From Rapana venosa (lineage: Eukaryota; Mollusca; Gastropoda; Neogastropoda; Muricidae), in contig CM054154.1 in NCBI GenBank assembly GCA_028751875.1, positions 52,555,476 to 52,619,475 on the forward strand: DNA of 64,000 nucleotides, read 5' to 3'. The notes beneath the pieces are model-generated. The model was not told where the DNA came from and did not search any database. It saw only the letters and a program-made list of their open reading frames with translations. The position numbers and the translations under genes were made by a program. Of this stretch, positions 12,401-23,847 are shown piece after piece (positions within the stretch are counted from its first letter, which is position 1; each line of letters begins with the position of its first letter).

Positions 12401-12428
12401 TTGTGTATTTCCCTGTTTTTTACTCTTC

Positions 12429-12432
<4 letters not shown>

Positions 12433-12517
<85 letters not shown>

Positions 12518-12600
12518 AACACACACACACCACACATGCACGCACCCACACAAGTAGATCTATCTATCTATATCTATCCATCCATCTATTTCTTTCATTC
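12433..12600 (+). repeat. (CA)n and (TATC)n microsatellites in a LINE 3' region
   Basis: About 50 CA units, interrupted, then CTATCTATCTATATCTATCC. Thr/His-rich translations across it are artefacts of the repeat. Confidence 0.95.
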
Positions 12601-12612
12601 AGTCTCCTATCT

Positions 12613-12658
12613 TAGGGCCGTCTGGTATCACTTAAAGTGGAAAGACGTTAAAATTGAA
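12613..12658 (+). mobile_element. Terminal motif of the RNase H LINE family
   Basis: CGTCTGGTATCACTTAAAGT then GGAAAGACGTTAAAATTGAAGAC. Versions on the minus strand at 61105-61150 and 13312-13360 also lie immediately 3' of RNase H LINE remnants. I read this as the conserved 3' terminus of that family. Confidence 0.55.
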
Positions 12659-12664
12659 GACTTA

Positions 12665-13160
12665 CTTACTTTTTGATTATACTCATACAAATTAAATGTC
12701 ATGATGATAAAGTAAGTGCAATACCCATACACTCACACAATAAAGAGTGGGGAACCCCCCCCCCCCCCCCCCCCCAATAAAGTCATAAAAAGAACATCTA
12801 CACATTGTAAGTAAGAGAGACAAATTCTTTTTTTTTTTTTTTACCAGGATAATGAATAAGTACTCATATGCTTTTTTTTACATCCAGTCCCCGCCCGTAG
12901 GGTCACATATTAATAATGAACCCAATACTCATACTTTCAAACAGTAGAAGCAAAGGGGAAAAAAACTTTTAGAAAAAGAAAAAACAAACAAGCAAAAAAC
13001 ACACCAGACAAACAAAAAACAAAATAACCCCAGAAAAAAAACCACCCGAAAACAAAAAAACAAACAAAAACCAAGAAAAAACAACAACAAACAAACAAAA
13101 GAGAAAAAAATCACTAAAGTCATAAAATGAACATCTATACATTGTAAGTAAGAGAGAGAG
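12665..13160. repeat. Dispersed microsatellite-associated repeat including a SINE-B tail
   Basis: Contains a TTGATTATACTCATACAAAT block shared with 10255 and 18075, an AATACCCATACACTCACACA block shared with 10296, poly-C at 12757-12775, and two copies of TAAAGTCATAAAA..GAACATCTACACATTGTAAGT-type sequence (12778-12815 and 13115-13152) also present at 8643-8672. A minus-strand SINE-B tail lies at 12825-12902. No gene seen. Confidence 0.6.
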
Positions 13161-13204
13161 ATAGGGGGGGGGGGGGGGGAGAAATGAAAGAGAGTGGGAG
13201 AGAG

Positions 13205-13278
13205 AGGGGTGTGTGTGGTGGTGTGGGGTTTGGGTGTGTGTGTGTTGGTGTGTGTGTGTGTGTGTGTGTGTGTGTTGG

Positions 13279-13312
<34 letters not shown>
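13205..13312 (+). repeat. (GT)n microsatellite
   Basis: Long interrupted GT repeat directly adjoining the LINE terminal motif at 13312, as AC repeats also do at the 61.1-kb copy. Confidence 0.95.
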
Positions 13313-13980
13313 TATCTTCAGTTTAACGTCTATTCACATTTAGTGATTTTAGACGGGGAAATCTAACAAGAAAAAGTACACGATAACTATAAATGTTGTT
13401 TAACATACTGAATAACCAACTTTAACATACTACAAAAACTGATTTACGGACTTTTTATCAAACCTAACACGATGTTCCAACAGAACGAGGTTCGACAGAA
13501 TCTGATCCAGGACAGCTAGGTACAGCAGGTAATCCCTTTTAAAATTTGTCCACACCCCAAAATAACATGACTATTGATTTCTCCCCACAATGCAGTTTCA
13601 TTTTTCACGATTCTTCTAAAAAGCATTTGTTTAAAACACCTTACATGAGGATAAATAATGCATTATACCAACCACATACTTTGTTAGAAATAAAGCATTT
13701 TGAAAATCAATCAATTGCTTTGTACAGCTATTGCCAGACTCGTTTATCTCTTTCTGAAATGCTTCCAGCAAGCATTTTGTAGCATTTGTATCCCTCATGC
13801 AGAGATAAGGCAACATTTTATTTACAGGAAGCATTTTTATACCTCGCTCCATATTTTGCAAGCCTGTCAACTTTTTCATTAAAATATATTCCAGTGTGTG
13901 AGGGAACCCAACAGAAAGTAACAGTACTACCTCTTAAAATCAAAAAGTGTACCAGATGCCTGATTTCAATGATAAGGTCT
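13312..13980 (-). mobile_element. RNase H LINE, 3' part (continued from 16786-17600)
   Basis: On the minus strand from 13980: KDLIIEIRHLVHFLILRG, then FCWVPSHTGIYFNEKVDRL near 13900, the last part of an RNase H fold. Decayed C-terminal sequence follows, and the terminal motif (TAGACGTTAAACTGAAGAT) lies at 13312-13360. The missing N-terminal part of the RNase H is on the far side of an inserted LINE, at 16790-17020. The final catalytic acidic residue (NEKVD for NEWAD) is present. Confidence 0.85.
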
Positions 13981-13991
13981 TTTCTTACTCT
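13981..13991. repeat. Target-site duplication, left copy (TTTCTTACTCT)
   Basis: The 11-bp sequence TTTCTTACTCT is identical at 16775-16785. The two copies exactly bracket the inserted LINE and join the two halves of the interrupted RNase H element. Confidence 0.9.
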
Positions 13992-16774
13992 ATCTATCTA
14001 TCTGTCCCGTAGTCTGACGACCGTGGGGGCACCCTCAAAGACTCAGCAACCAGTTCCCTCCATTCTTCTCTCTGTTCTGCCTTTCTCAGGGTTTTGTTGA
14101 GTTCTAGGCCTGTCCATTCACTGATGTTATCCTCCCAGCTCTTCCCTTGGGTCTCCTCTTCTTCTTCCTCCTTGGACAGTGCCTTGCAAAACTGTCTTTG
14201 TAAATTCCTTGGGATCTTGTGACATGCCCATACCACTTAAGTTTAACCGCTTTTTCACGATCGATAGAAGGTTCTCATAGGGTCCAATGGTTTGCTGGGT
14301 TCTGTTAAGCACGCTTTCGTTGCTTATGTGGTCTTTGTAGGAGATGCCAAGGAGTCTCCCAAAGCATCTCATCTCCACTGCCTGTACTCTCCTCTCCAAA
14401 TCTGCAGTCAGGGTCCAGATTCACAGCATACAGAAATATGGATATGACAAGGGAGCGCAAATTTGTCTGATCTTGGAGATAATGAGATATTCTTATCTCT
14501 CCAGATGGTGTTTAGTTTTTACAAAGCTGTTTATTGTCTTGCAGTCCTGCATACTACTTCTGGCTTGGATCCCTGGTCTGATACAATGGCTCCCAGGTAC
14601 TTGAAGCTTTGAACTGTTTTCCAGCTTCTGGTCATTAACCCTGATATCAGTGCTAATGCCGTTGGTTTTATTAGTCCCTCAGTTTGGTCTTCTCTGCACT
14701 GATTTCCAAGCCGGGATTTTTGGAGGCCTATCCAAGTGTTCTGTTAGGCTGGCAAGCTCTTTTCTGATCCTGCTATTCCACAATGTCATCGCGAAGCGGA
14801 GGTTTGTGATCGTTCTGCCACCAATGCTGACTGATCCTTCATGATGTTCCAGTGCATCAGCCATGATTCTCTCAAGGAATTGTTGAAAAGGGTGGGGGAG
14901 AGTAGACAGCCCTGCCTTACTCCAACTGTTGTTCGAAACCATTCTCCAATGTTGTTGTTGTAGTACACTGCACTGGTGGCCTCGCTGTACAGCTGTTTGA
15001 TGACTCTGATCAGGTTTGCATTGATGCTGTACAAGTTCATGGTTGCCCACAAAGCCGCATGCCACACCCTGTCAAATGCCTTCTTAAAATCGATAAATAC
15101 GTGGTATAGGTCTTGTTGATGTTGAAGTACCGCTCACATAGTAATTCTGAGGTTGAATAATCTGTTCTGTTGTGCTGCGCCCTGCTCTGAAACCCTGTTG
15201 TTCCTCAGCAATGATGGTCTCTGCTTGTGGCTTCAGTCTATTCAATATTATCTGCAGCATGACCTTGCTTGGGTGACATATGAGCTGATTGTGCGGTAAT
15301 TTTTGGCATTGTTGTAGATTTTCCTTTCTTGGGAGGGTGATGATGACGACTGCGTCCATGGTGTTGGCCTTTTTCCTGTCTGCCAGATCTTGTTGCAGAT
15401 TCTTAGTAGGGCGCTGATCATGGCTTCCCCTCCAGTTTGGGACCAACTCAGCTGGAATGTTGTCAGCCCCTGCTGACTTCCCCTTTTTCAGCGATCTGAC
15501 TGCTGTTTCCACTTCTTCCGGAGGATAGGGTGACTGTCTGTGTCTTTGCTTTCGGGTACATTAAGGACTTCTGGATCTCCTGCGGTTCTATAGTTATACA
15601 GGTCGGAGCAGTATTCTGTCCATCTGTTCAGAATATCCTGGTCGTCAGTGAGACACTTCCCATTTTTGTCTTGGATTGTTAAACCTTTTCTCTGTTCGTG
15701 CTAGTCAGGTCTTTCACCAGCTGATATGCTTTCTTGCTATTGCTTTTCTTGATGTTCTCTTCAATGTCTTGGCACGTTCACCGATCCATTTCTCTTTTGC
15801 CTCCGTCATGGACTTCCTGATTCTTTTGTTGACTGCTCTATAATGTTCTGCTCTTTCTTTTGTTTCATTTTTTCTTTTTCTTCAACTCTCTACGCTTGTC
15901 GCATAGTTGTAGGATGTTAGGTGTGACCCATGGTTTTTTGACTGGTCGGCGTTTGCCAAGAAGCTCGTTTGCTGTTTCAGTCACTGCTGTATTGAAACTA
16001 TTCGTCATGTATCTATGTCTGAGTCTATCACAGTGGTGCTGCAACTTTCCACCTATCCTTGCTTGAAAAATTTCTAATACCTCTGGGTCCTTCAGCTTCT
16101 CGAGGTCAAATTTGATCCTGATGTTGTTCCGCTTGTGATTTTCTTTAGACGTAGTCGGAAAGTCATCATCACAAGATCATGATCACTCCCTATGTCTGCT
16201 TTCCCGGAAAACTTCGTGTCTGTGCGATGTTAACGCTAGACTGAAACCGTCTTTTCACCATGATGTAATCTATTTGGTTGTGGTGTTCTCCATTTGGGGT
16301 ATGCCATGTCCATTTTCTGGATTTCTTGTGTGGGCCAAGTGTATTCACTAGCTGGAGGTGGTTGTTACTGGCAACTCCAGGAGTCTCAAGCCTCTTTCAT
16401 TTGATTGGTTATTACAATGTGGGCCCACAAAAGCCCTCCCAGTCTTTCCATGCATCTTCTCCTACCTTGGCGTTCCAGTCGCCTTGCACAACGAGGATGT
16501 CTTTCTTGGGTGTTTGATTCAGAACCTCTTGTAGCTGGTCATAAAATTCTTCTACGGCTTCATCTGTGCAGTCTGATGTAGGGCGTATGTCCTGTAAATA
16601 TAGTTATGTTAAAGGGGGTTGCTCTCAGGCGGATGGTAATAAGTCTGCTGGACACAGGCTGACAGCTCATGACGGTGTTCACGATGTCTTTGTGAACGAG
16701 AAACCCCACGCCGTGTTCATGTTTATCCTGTTTTCCACTGTAGTATAATTTGTGGTCTTCCTGGGTCCTGGGAA
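13992..16774 (-). mobile_element. RTE-like LINE nested inside an RNase H LINE
   Basis: A 2.8-kb element on the minus strand. It opens inside the endonuclease at about 16740 (KQDKHEHGVGFLVHKDIVNT), so it is 5' truncated. The endonuclease C-terminal DIGSDHDLVMMTFRL is near 16190-16150. The RT includes MAVRSLKKGKSAG-type sequence (15510-15470), QQGFRAGRSTTEQI (15200-15160), GVRQGCLLSPTLFN (14925-14885) and FKYLG/SILYA-type thumb blocks. The C-terminus includes ERRVQAVEMRCFGRLLGISY (14397-14338) and VPPRSSDYGTDR. The stop codon falls inside a (GATA)n tail at 13992-14010, so there is almost no 3' UTR. Frameshifts make it inactive. A perfect 11-bp duplication flanks it. Confidence 0.92.
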
Positions 16775-16785
16775 TTTCTTACTCT
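16775..16785. repeat. Target-site duplication, right copy (TTTCTTACTCT)
   Basis: Identical to 13981-13991. It marks the 5' junction of the nested LINE, which is 5' truncated within its endonuclease. Confidence 0.9.
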
Positions 16786-17600
16786 ACAAGTAGAATTTTT
16801 TAAAGCATGCAAAACTGATTTCGATTCAACACACATAAGTATGTTGAAAATGTCTTTTGGAAAGTCAAGAAACATATTACATTGGCCAACATATAGCAGT
16901 TAACCAGCTGTAATAAGATTATTTTTTCCCAGGTTTGACAGACGTTCTAGCTTCAATGATGGAATAACAAAGCCCCACCAGGCCTCATTAGTATTTAGAA
17001 CGGACCATCAGTAAGATTTTTGAATGACTCAGGATAAGTAGTTAGAATATGTTCTTTACTAATGAGTAAGAATGTTAACTATTTCAACTTTTCTTACAGA
17101 AGAATAATTAATAACAAAATGAGTCTTTAAAGAAAAGCAGTTCCCAAGTGGGTAGGGAATCTGACTGTACTTCTGACTTTGCTATTTCATTTTGGAAAAA
17201 ATGAAAGGTTCTGAAGTTTAAAAGGGGAGAAGTGTAAGTACTAATTGTAGTAAGCGAGCTACTTTTAGGGACAAGGACAGGTGCTTAAAATACCATAATA
17301 TCTGCCCCCATGGCAGTTTACAGGTTACTTTAAAGAAGTTAAGAACCTGTCTTAGCTTTATTAGCCATCTATTCAATATGTGATTCCAGTTAACCAGAAG
17401 TGAGGGTATACCCCTAAGAATTTCACTTCTTGTTTGTATTCTCCTAGAGTTTCTCCATTTTATCGAAAATTTAAGTAAAACTTGTGGGTCAACATCGTTA
17501 ATTAAAGAGGACAAGTTGGTTTTTTTTCAGGGGAAAGTGAAAGACCATTCCTCGAAAAGATAACCACTGAGTTTGTCACTTTCTTTTTGAATAATACTTT
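16786..17600 (-). mobile_element. RNase H LINE, 5' part (RT thumb and start of RNase H)
   Basis: Minus-strand reading from 17515 gives a thumb-like segment (NHILNRWLIKLRQVLNFFKV, then PWGQ), degraded sequence, then RNase H N-terminal blocks between 17020 and 16790: VLNTNEA, GFVIPSLKLERL, and CVESKSVLHALKN at the end. The next residues of this motif are found at 13980, after the nested LINE. The region 17020-17215 is badly decayed. Upstream is a poly-G tract at 17627. Confidence 0.75.
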
Positions 17601-17626
17601 TTGATAAAATTTTAACGTGCCTTTTG

Positions 17627-17700
17627 GGGGGGGGGGGGGGGGGGGGTCGTTTTCTTTTTCAATTGTAACAATTTACAGGGGGGGGGGGGGGGGGGGGGGA
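17627..17700 (+). repeat. Two poly-G runs
   Basis: About 20 and 19 consecutive Gs separated by a T-rich spacer. They are part of a G-run cluster that continues at intervals to about 25 kb. Confidence 0.9.
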
Positions 17701-17814
17701 ACAAAACAAAATGCTGTATTGTGGGTGGGGAGAACAGGTGAAGGACCATGAAAGAAAACAATTACAACAACAAACAAAAAATCCATCCACATGCATAATC
17801 ATCAGCATATTGCA

Positions 17815-18120
17815 AGCAAGAAGTGTGTTGTGGTGAGTGTATGTATGTATGTGTGTGTGTGGTGGTTTGTGTGTGTTGTGGTTGTAGATTGAGAGTGAGT
17901 GTGTGTGTGTGTTTGAGAGAGTGACATGTGTGTGTGTGTGAGTGTGTGTGTGTGTTGTGATTGTGTGTGTGAGAAAGATAAAGCTTTTTGTTTGTAAACA
18001 AACAAAACAAAAACGACATATACAACATACTGAATATCATTCACACAAACAGCAACATCATCACTGACAACACTCTTTTTGATTAAACTCGTACAGATTA
18101 ACTACATAATATTGTTAGCT
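17815..18120. repeat. GT-rich microsatellite block with dispersed-repeat flank
   Basis: Interrupted (GT)n, GTAT and GAGT repeats at 17822-17972. They are followed by AACATACTGAATA and a TTTTGATTAAACTCGTACAG block related to 10255 and 12672. No gene seen. Confidence 0.7.
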
Positions 18121-18204
18121 AGACCTAATTTCTATAACTATAGTTTCATTTAAATTTTTTAAAAAAGCTTTCACTTTGGTAAACTCACTTATAACAACAA
18201 CAAT

Positions 18205-18480
18205 GAAAATTTGAAAGGTTGGAGAAGTGTGAGGGAGGGAGGGGAGGGAGAGAGAGAGAGAGAGTATGTGTGTGGAGAGAGAGCGAGCAAGAAGATCGAG
18301 CGGGGGGGGGGTACGCGAATCGCTAGGAGCGCTCTCTCTCGCGCGCCGGCTCCGAGCGAGACGCTAGCGAGGACACACGTGACAGACGTGCCAAGACAGG
18401 TGCAGTGGGAAAGGGACAGATGCGGCAGAACTGTAAAGACGAGGAAACGAGGAAGACACACAGACCGGTTAGGATAAGCC
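18205..18480. other. GA repeat and CpG-containing GC-rich patch, unassigned
   Basis: (GA)n at 18247-18290 is followed by about 180 bp of GC-rich sequence with many CpGs (TACGCGAATCGCTAGGAGCG, then GCGCGCCGGCTCC). Overlapping frames on both strands have no recognisable domain. It lies just beyond the decayed 3' end of the 18.5-22.3 kb LINE. It might be part of an unrecognised repeat. Confidence 0.35.
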
Positions 18481-20134
18481 AACTTTGTTTTTAAGGCTAT
18501 GGACAGTGGTTTGTTATTAGTTGACTGTCCAGTGAGTAAGCTAATTGAGAATTAGTAGACTTAAAATCAATGCGTATGATGATGTTTTAAAGACTGAGAC
18601 TCAGACGCGGCGTTCCACACATGTGGCCCTGATTACTACGAAAATAATTGCTATGAGTCTATACTTGGAATTGTGGACACTCAGGCTTTATAGTATTTCT
18701 GGATTGAGTTTAGGGGAATTTGTCTTTTTAAGTATGATAGGAAAAGTTCCTGTTCAAGATCTTTAACATCATGACTGTAGGTCCTACAACTCACACCTTT
18801 GTTACCAAGGGGAGGGGGGGGGGTGGGGAGGGGACAGCATTATAATCTTTGGTGTACGGTAGAATATTTTAATTGAGTATAGTCAGCTTCTAATAAGCTT
18901 GTCTTTTTTAAAAGACCAGTTTGAGAGCACGTTTATACATACTCAGTCAACGTTTCTTAGTGTTGCACGAGCAGAATCCCACAGATAGAAGCATAAGTCT
19001 ATTGAGGATGTAATATAAGATTGGAAAGAACTCAGTTTCCTTGAATAAAGTCAAGACACAGATGCTTGATTTCTTTTAATAAAAAGTTCTTGGTGATCCA
19101 TCCAACCACTCCCTTCTAGCGGGACATGTATTAGCATACGTTGAGATTTGTGTAGATACCAACTGAGATTTTCATCCAACTGTTACCCAATGCATTCCGA
19201 AAACCGTGAGGTGATAGGTTTTGTTCAATACTTCCTTTTTTACTTTTTGATGGGAGTTAGTTTATGGGTTTCATTTTGACGCTTTAGTCAAATCGACAAC
19301 AGTTACGGGGGGGGGGGGGGGGGGGGGGGGGGCTACGCAAAAAAGATCGGGGTGGTAAAAAAGCAATGCATTATTGTTTCTTGGGGGTGTATAGACAAAT
19401 GGCATTCGTTCTTTGGCTCTCTTCAATCTCCAAAATAAGCCAGATCAATATACTTGTTTGGGTAGATTGCCGTTTTGTAGAGAGTTAAAGGTTATTACGG
19501 CTCGTAATGAATAGTATGTTGTCATCGCAAATAGTTCCATTTGGATTGATGGGGTGGAGTACGTGGAAGGTGCCTTTATGTAATAGTGAGAAGAAAATAG
19601 TGTCCTAGTATGGATCCTTCGTCTGATACTGCCATAATTGATCCGGCTTGTAGTTTTGATGTAGTTGTACCAATTGAGCCAACACACTGTTGTCTGTTTC
19701 AAATAGGAAAGCAAGTATTCTAGAGGTATTGGCGTACGAGAAATGGTACAAGGTCTAAGGTTTTTTTTATGAGAAGAGAGTGTCAATTGTGTTCAAAAGC
19801 TTTTTGAGATCTACAAATAGTAACTCCACAAAATCATATTGTCATTAAGTGTTTGATAAGACAGCTTCTGTCTACGAGACTAAACCAGTGCAGTATGACA
19901 TGAGCTAGCCAGTTATTCTACATCCAGACTGTATTAGTGTGAATTAAGTTAGGTAGTAATCTAACTGACGGACTGTGTTTGTATATATGATGTGTCCAAG
20001 GTTTTATGGAAAAGGGATAGGGATATGGATGGAATAGGTGGTCCTGATAAGTTGTTGAATGGTCCTGAAGTGTCACAGGAGACTTTGTAGATGGGATAAA
20101 AAAGATGAAAGGGAGGGCAAGGTGCTGTGCGCGC

Positions 20135-20434
20135 ATAACCTATATGTCGTAGGGGAGCGAGGCGTCAGAAACCTCACTCTCTAGGGCCAGCATATTTGAG
20201 GGCGGCGCCCATCTCCTCGGGGGGGGGGGGGGGGGAGCCCTCGCTGCTATACCTTCCCTACCCTAAAGAGGGGGCCAGTTACGGCCATTTACAGCTGGGT
20301 AACTGGGCAACTGTACTGAAGCAAGGCGCGCAAACGGCACCCATCCATCTGGGAGCGCGCGCCACGCTCGAGGGGGCAGGACTTAAACTTGGCTGGGGGA
20401 AAGCGAGTGCTCCGATCCCACTGAGCAATCCCCT
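20135..20434 (-). mobile_element. tRNA-derived SINE (family A), nested copy 1
   Basis: The minus strand starts GGGGATTGCTCAGTGGGATC (A box) and continues with CACTCGCTTTCCCCCAGCC and a B-box-like AAGTTTAAGTCCTG. It ends near ATAGGTTAT after CCTCGCTCCCCTACGAC. It is in tandem with a second copy upstream, about 40 bp away, and lies inside the RT of a LINE. A poly-G run at 20220-20235 interrupts its 3' half. It differs from the neighbouring copy by many substitutions. Confidence 0.85.
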
Positions 20435-20474
20435 TTACTTTACTGTATAAGCTGTTTATGAATGAAAACAAAGG

Positions 20475-20776
20475 ATCCCATAACCTAAAAGGTCGTAGGG
20501 GACGAGGCGTCAGAGACCTCACATCTCTAGGGCCATCATAATGAGGCGGGGCGCCCATCTCTCTCCCTCGCTGCTTTACCTTCCCTGACCCAGAAAGAGA
20601 GCAGTACCCATTTACACAGCTGGGTGAAACTGGGGAACAGTACTGAAGCCAATGTCCAAGGCGCGCAAAGGTCACCCATCCTGGGGGGACTGGGTAACGC
20701 GGGACTCTCGAGGGGCGCTGCTTAAACTTGGCTGGGGGGAAGCGAGTGCTCCGACCACTGAGCTATCCCGTCCCCG
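20475..20776 (-). mobile_element. tRNA-derived SINE (family A), nested copy 2
   Basis: The minus strand starts GGGGACGGGATAGCTCAGTG, then GTCGGAGCACTCGCTTCC, an excellent A box. AGCCAAGTTTAAGCAG is the B-box region. The body shares CCAGCTGTGTAAATGGGTAC and GGGTCAGGGAAGGTAAAGC blocks with the other copies. It ends CGTCCCCTACGACC then TTAGGTTATGGGATCC. It joins LINE RT sequence (THFHNAF) directly at 20780. Confidence 0.87.
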
Positions 20777-22504
20777 TGAAGGCATTGTGGAAATGGGTTT
20801 TTTCAAGACAAAGGTTAAATATATATGTTAGTGTGTCTGTGATAACTGGAGCTGATAGCTTCAATATTCTGCTGTCTATTCCATCAAGACCATGCGTTCT
20901 TGATTTTTTTAGGTGAGTTAGATAACCATAGACCTCGAGAACAGACATAAATGAATGTGAAAGTTTTGAAGGAGTAGCTTTCCTTTCAAGTTTTGTTTTA
21001 GTTCATTGAGTTTTATTGACTTTGATTTATCATTTCTAAAAATGTTTTTAGAGACAAAAATGAATGATTGAAAAGTAGTCTCAGCAGTAACGTCTTGATT
21101 ACATTTGTTTTTGGAAGATGCTTGTTTGTTCGTTATTTGATTTATGCTCCCTAAACAGTCTTTTGAGTTTTTTTGGGGGTTTTGGTACTATAGTAAGTCT
21201 TGAAATATTTCTTTTTTTTTCTCGACCTTTTTTGTGAGTTTATGACATTTCTTAATTTGTTTGACTCTTCGTAATATTTATTTCTTTCAAAGTCTCTAAG
21301 ATAGAAGGCTTCTTCTAGTTCCTTGTGACCAAGGTGGTTTTGGGGATATATTTGATCCAAATGATTTTTAGTTGGGGATGTTTGGTTGTAAGGAATAGCA
21401 GGTAAACATTTTTATCCAGCGCGCAGAGCTTATGGCTACAGACTGGATCATAATGCTGATGTTCCGAAAGAATGAGTTAACCTTAAATCTAATAGGAAAA
21501 GATTCTCATCAAATCTTAGCAAAGGAACGATTATGTTATAAGTGTTGGCCAGGTTTGGGGGTGTTTGTTGGGGTTTTTTAACCACGTGATAAAGACTGTG
21601 TAGTGATCCCTTCAGTTAAGACTGGATATACGTTTCAACAATGTTGTTAGGGTAGATACATAGATATGGTCAATTATTGTGCTTGAGTTGGTGTGACTCA
21701 TCTGTGTGCGAATTTAACTAGAAGTGTATTGGGTGGGGGAGGGTGCATGATATTTATTACTTGGTCCATTGATTATTTTACTTTTGTTAGATCGATATTA
21801 CAGTCTCCCTAATCAGATTATTTCCCTTTGATTCTAAATAAGAACTGTATTCCTCATGGAGTCCAATTTTTCATCCCATTTTTTCTTTGTCTGTTGGATT
21901 CCTATAGCATATCCCAATTACAATAGGTGGGCACCTTATTATAAAACCTCAAACCCTATGGCATCTACAACATAATGTTCCTAAATGGAGAAGACGCTGA
22001 GTAGCGAAGGTTATGGACTCCACTAATATAGATTAGATTCCTGTTTTCTTTGGGTCTTGTTGATCTTTACGGCAGGATTTTATACCCGGAATAAACATAT
22101 CAGTGTCCAATATCTGGTCTAAAGTCGCGACTCAGATAGCCCCTAGTTGTTGAAAGTAGATTGTCTTCAGTCTTAGTGGCTAAAGCGTAGAATATCTCGA
22201 TTTTATTAAATGCATGTTTTATATTTAGGTGCAATACGTAGCCATCCTGGGAGGCCACATATTTGGGTGGTGGTTGGAAATGCATCTGCCTTATTTGGTT
22301 TGGTGAGGATGGGAAAAGGTTGAAAGGAAAAACAAACAAGAAGGCACAACTGCACTGGCAGTAAGGAAAAGATGAACGATCGCTTGGTAGTGGGAAACAT
22401 GCAAGGACCCTGAAAGGGGGAAAAATGTAGGGTGATGGTGGATGAGAAAATAAGTAGAACAAACAAGAAAAGAAAATTGAGTGAGGTGAAAACAAAATAA
22501 CCAC

Positions 22505-23268
22505 TCAAAGGGGGGGGGGGGGGGGGAGGGGGGGGGACGGGGGGGGCGGGGGTGCCAATAAAGGAGCTGAAATCAGTAAAATCCTCACTGTTATAGAACG
22601 ATCGGACAACCGCGACAAACAAAACTCAGGTACCTTTGCTATCAACCCTGCAAAAGTGTCAATACAGGGGGGGGAGGGGGGTGCCCAGCTTTCATTACCG
22701 CGCTGGGTCACGGAGGTGGCCCGAGCCAAGGCCACCATAAAACTTTGGTCACGGGGGACAAATCACAAGTGACGTCTCTTGTTGAAGCAGACCCCATAGA
22801 GCACTGAGGTTGTGTCCCAAGACGTGCGAGTGTGGAGGCCGAGGGCGGGGACTTTACCTGTCACTCGGAAAAAGGCCACTGGGGGGGGGGGGGGGGGGGG
22901 GGGGGGGGGAGGGGGGGGCAGGGCGGGCATGGAGAGGGGGGTCCGGGGATTTGGCTACACGGCCTTCATTCGTGGACGAATAATGTCATTCACAGTCATT
23001 GAACAATGTCATTCAGCAGTCAACTGAACATGGTCACTCAGAAAATAGTCCCCAAAGTACACGTGCACAATGTTTCACCACTTCACTTGGTATGGGCATG
23101 TCCATAATAAAGTTGAGATCTGTAGCACTGGTCAAAGACTGCTGTTTTTTTTAACAACAACAAAAATACCCCCCCGCGCCATGGGGGGGGGCGACCCCAA
23201 CAAAACTAAAAACACACAGAAAAACCACACAACAACAACAAAAGCCAACAACAACAACAAAACACAGT

Positions 23269-23306
<38 letters not shown>

Positions 23307-23662
23307 ACACAACAAACCCAAGACCATGGTATATCTCTCTGTTGTACAGTCTCGAGGTTCATTTGGGAGGGCGGGGAGCGAGGACGGCGGGCACGAATTA
23401 CTGTATACATTCAGGGGGGAGCATAATAAAAAGAAACTGGGAGTTAGACAAGTCTGAAGGAATACAAGGTTTGGCCACTCTTTCCACAGAGCCACTTCCA
23501 ATTTGGGTGGGGGTAGGTTAAAAAAAAAATAAACAACGGGGAACGAGCAACCAAAAAAAGACAACCAAAACACCACAAAAGCGGCAACGGGGGGAACACG
23601 GGAGCGCGGGACGAGGCGGATTGAGAATAACAATTTTTAAAAAACCCTCACAGCCCCACACA

Positions 23663-23697
<35 letters not shown>

Positions 23698-23700
23698 ACA
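22505..23700 (+). repeat. Cluster of long poly-G runs
   Basis: G runs of about 15-33 bases at 22510-22527, 22881-22909, 23272-23304 and 23664-23696, plus shorter ones, in otherwise non-repetitive sequence with no recognised gene. Poly-Pro minus frames are translations of these runs. Confidence 0.85.
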
Positions 23701-23847
23701 TATACAAACATACCTACACACTCAACTTACACCACGCATACACTAGATTTTGGATGATTTCTTTGATTGTGTTTAAGACAGCCATATGGTTGTTGCAGAG
23801 TCGAACTTAGTATGTCGATATATATTTTGTGTAGGAAGAAAAGGTGG

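Larger units (their letters stand above)
18550..22260 (-). mobile_element. Decayed CR1/Rex1-type LINE (endonuclease to RT C-terminus), interrupted by two SINEs
   Basis: Minus-strand remnants in order: an endonuclease region near 21820-21640 with GDFN-type and IYVSNPNNIVETY-like sequence; a linker near 21360-21200 (YLRDFERNKYYEESNKLRN); RT start at 20948-20780 (GYLTHLKKSRTHGLDGIDSR, ITDTLTYIFNLCLEK); after the SINEs, IYKHSPSVRLLPNLIHTN near 19985-19930; a palm block near 19815 (FVDLKKLLNTID); and a G-Q-S-x-L region near 19600. A decayed C-terminus (KTNSPKLNPE) lies near 18740-18700. Reading frames are broken throughout and no intact catalytic YADD is seen. Poly-G at 19310-19331 interrupts the thumb. 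Confidence 0.75.

Noticed and set aside
12385..12676. Thr/His-rich plus-strand frames
   Set aside because: Translation of the (CA)n repeat in a LINE 3' region.
20740..20776. Possible minus-strand tRNA gene start
   Set aside because: The A box is excellent, but two diverged copies with a common 300-bp body show it is a SINE.
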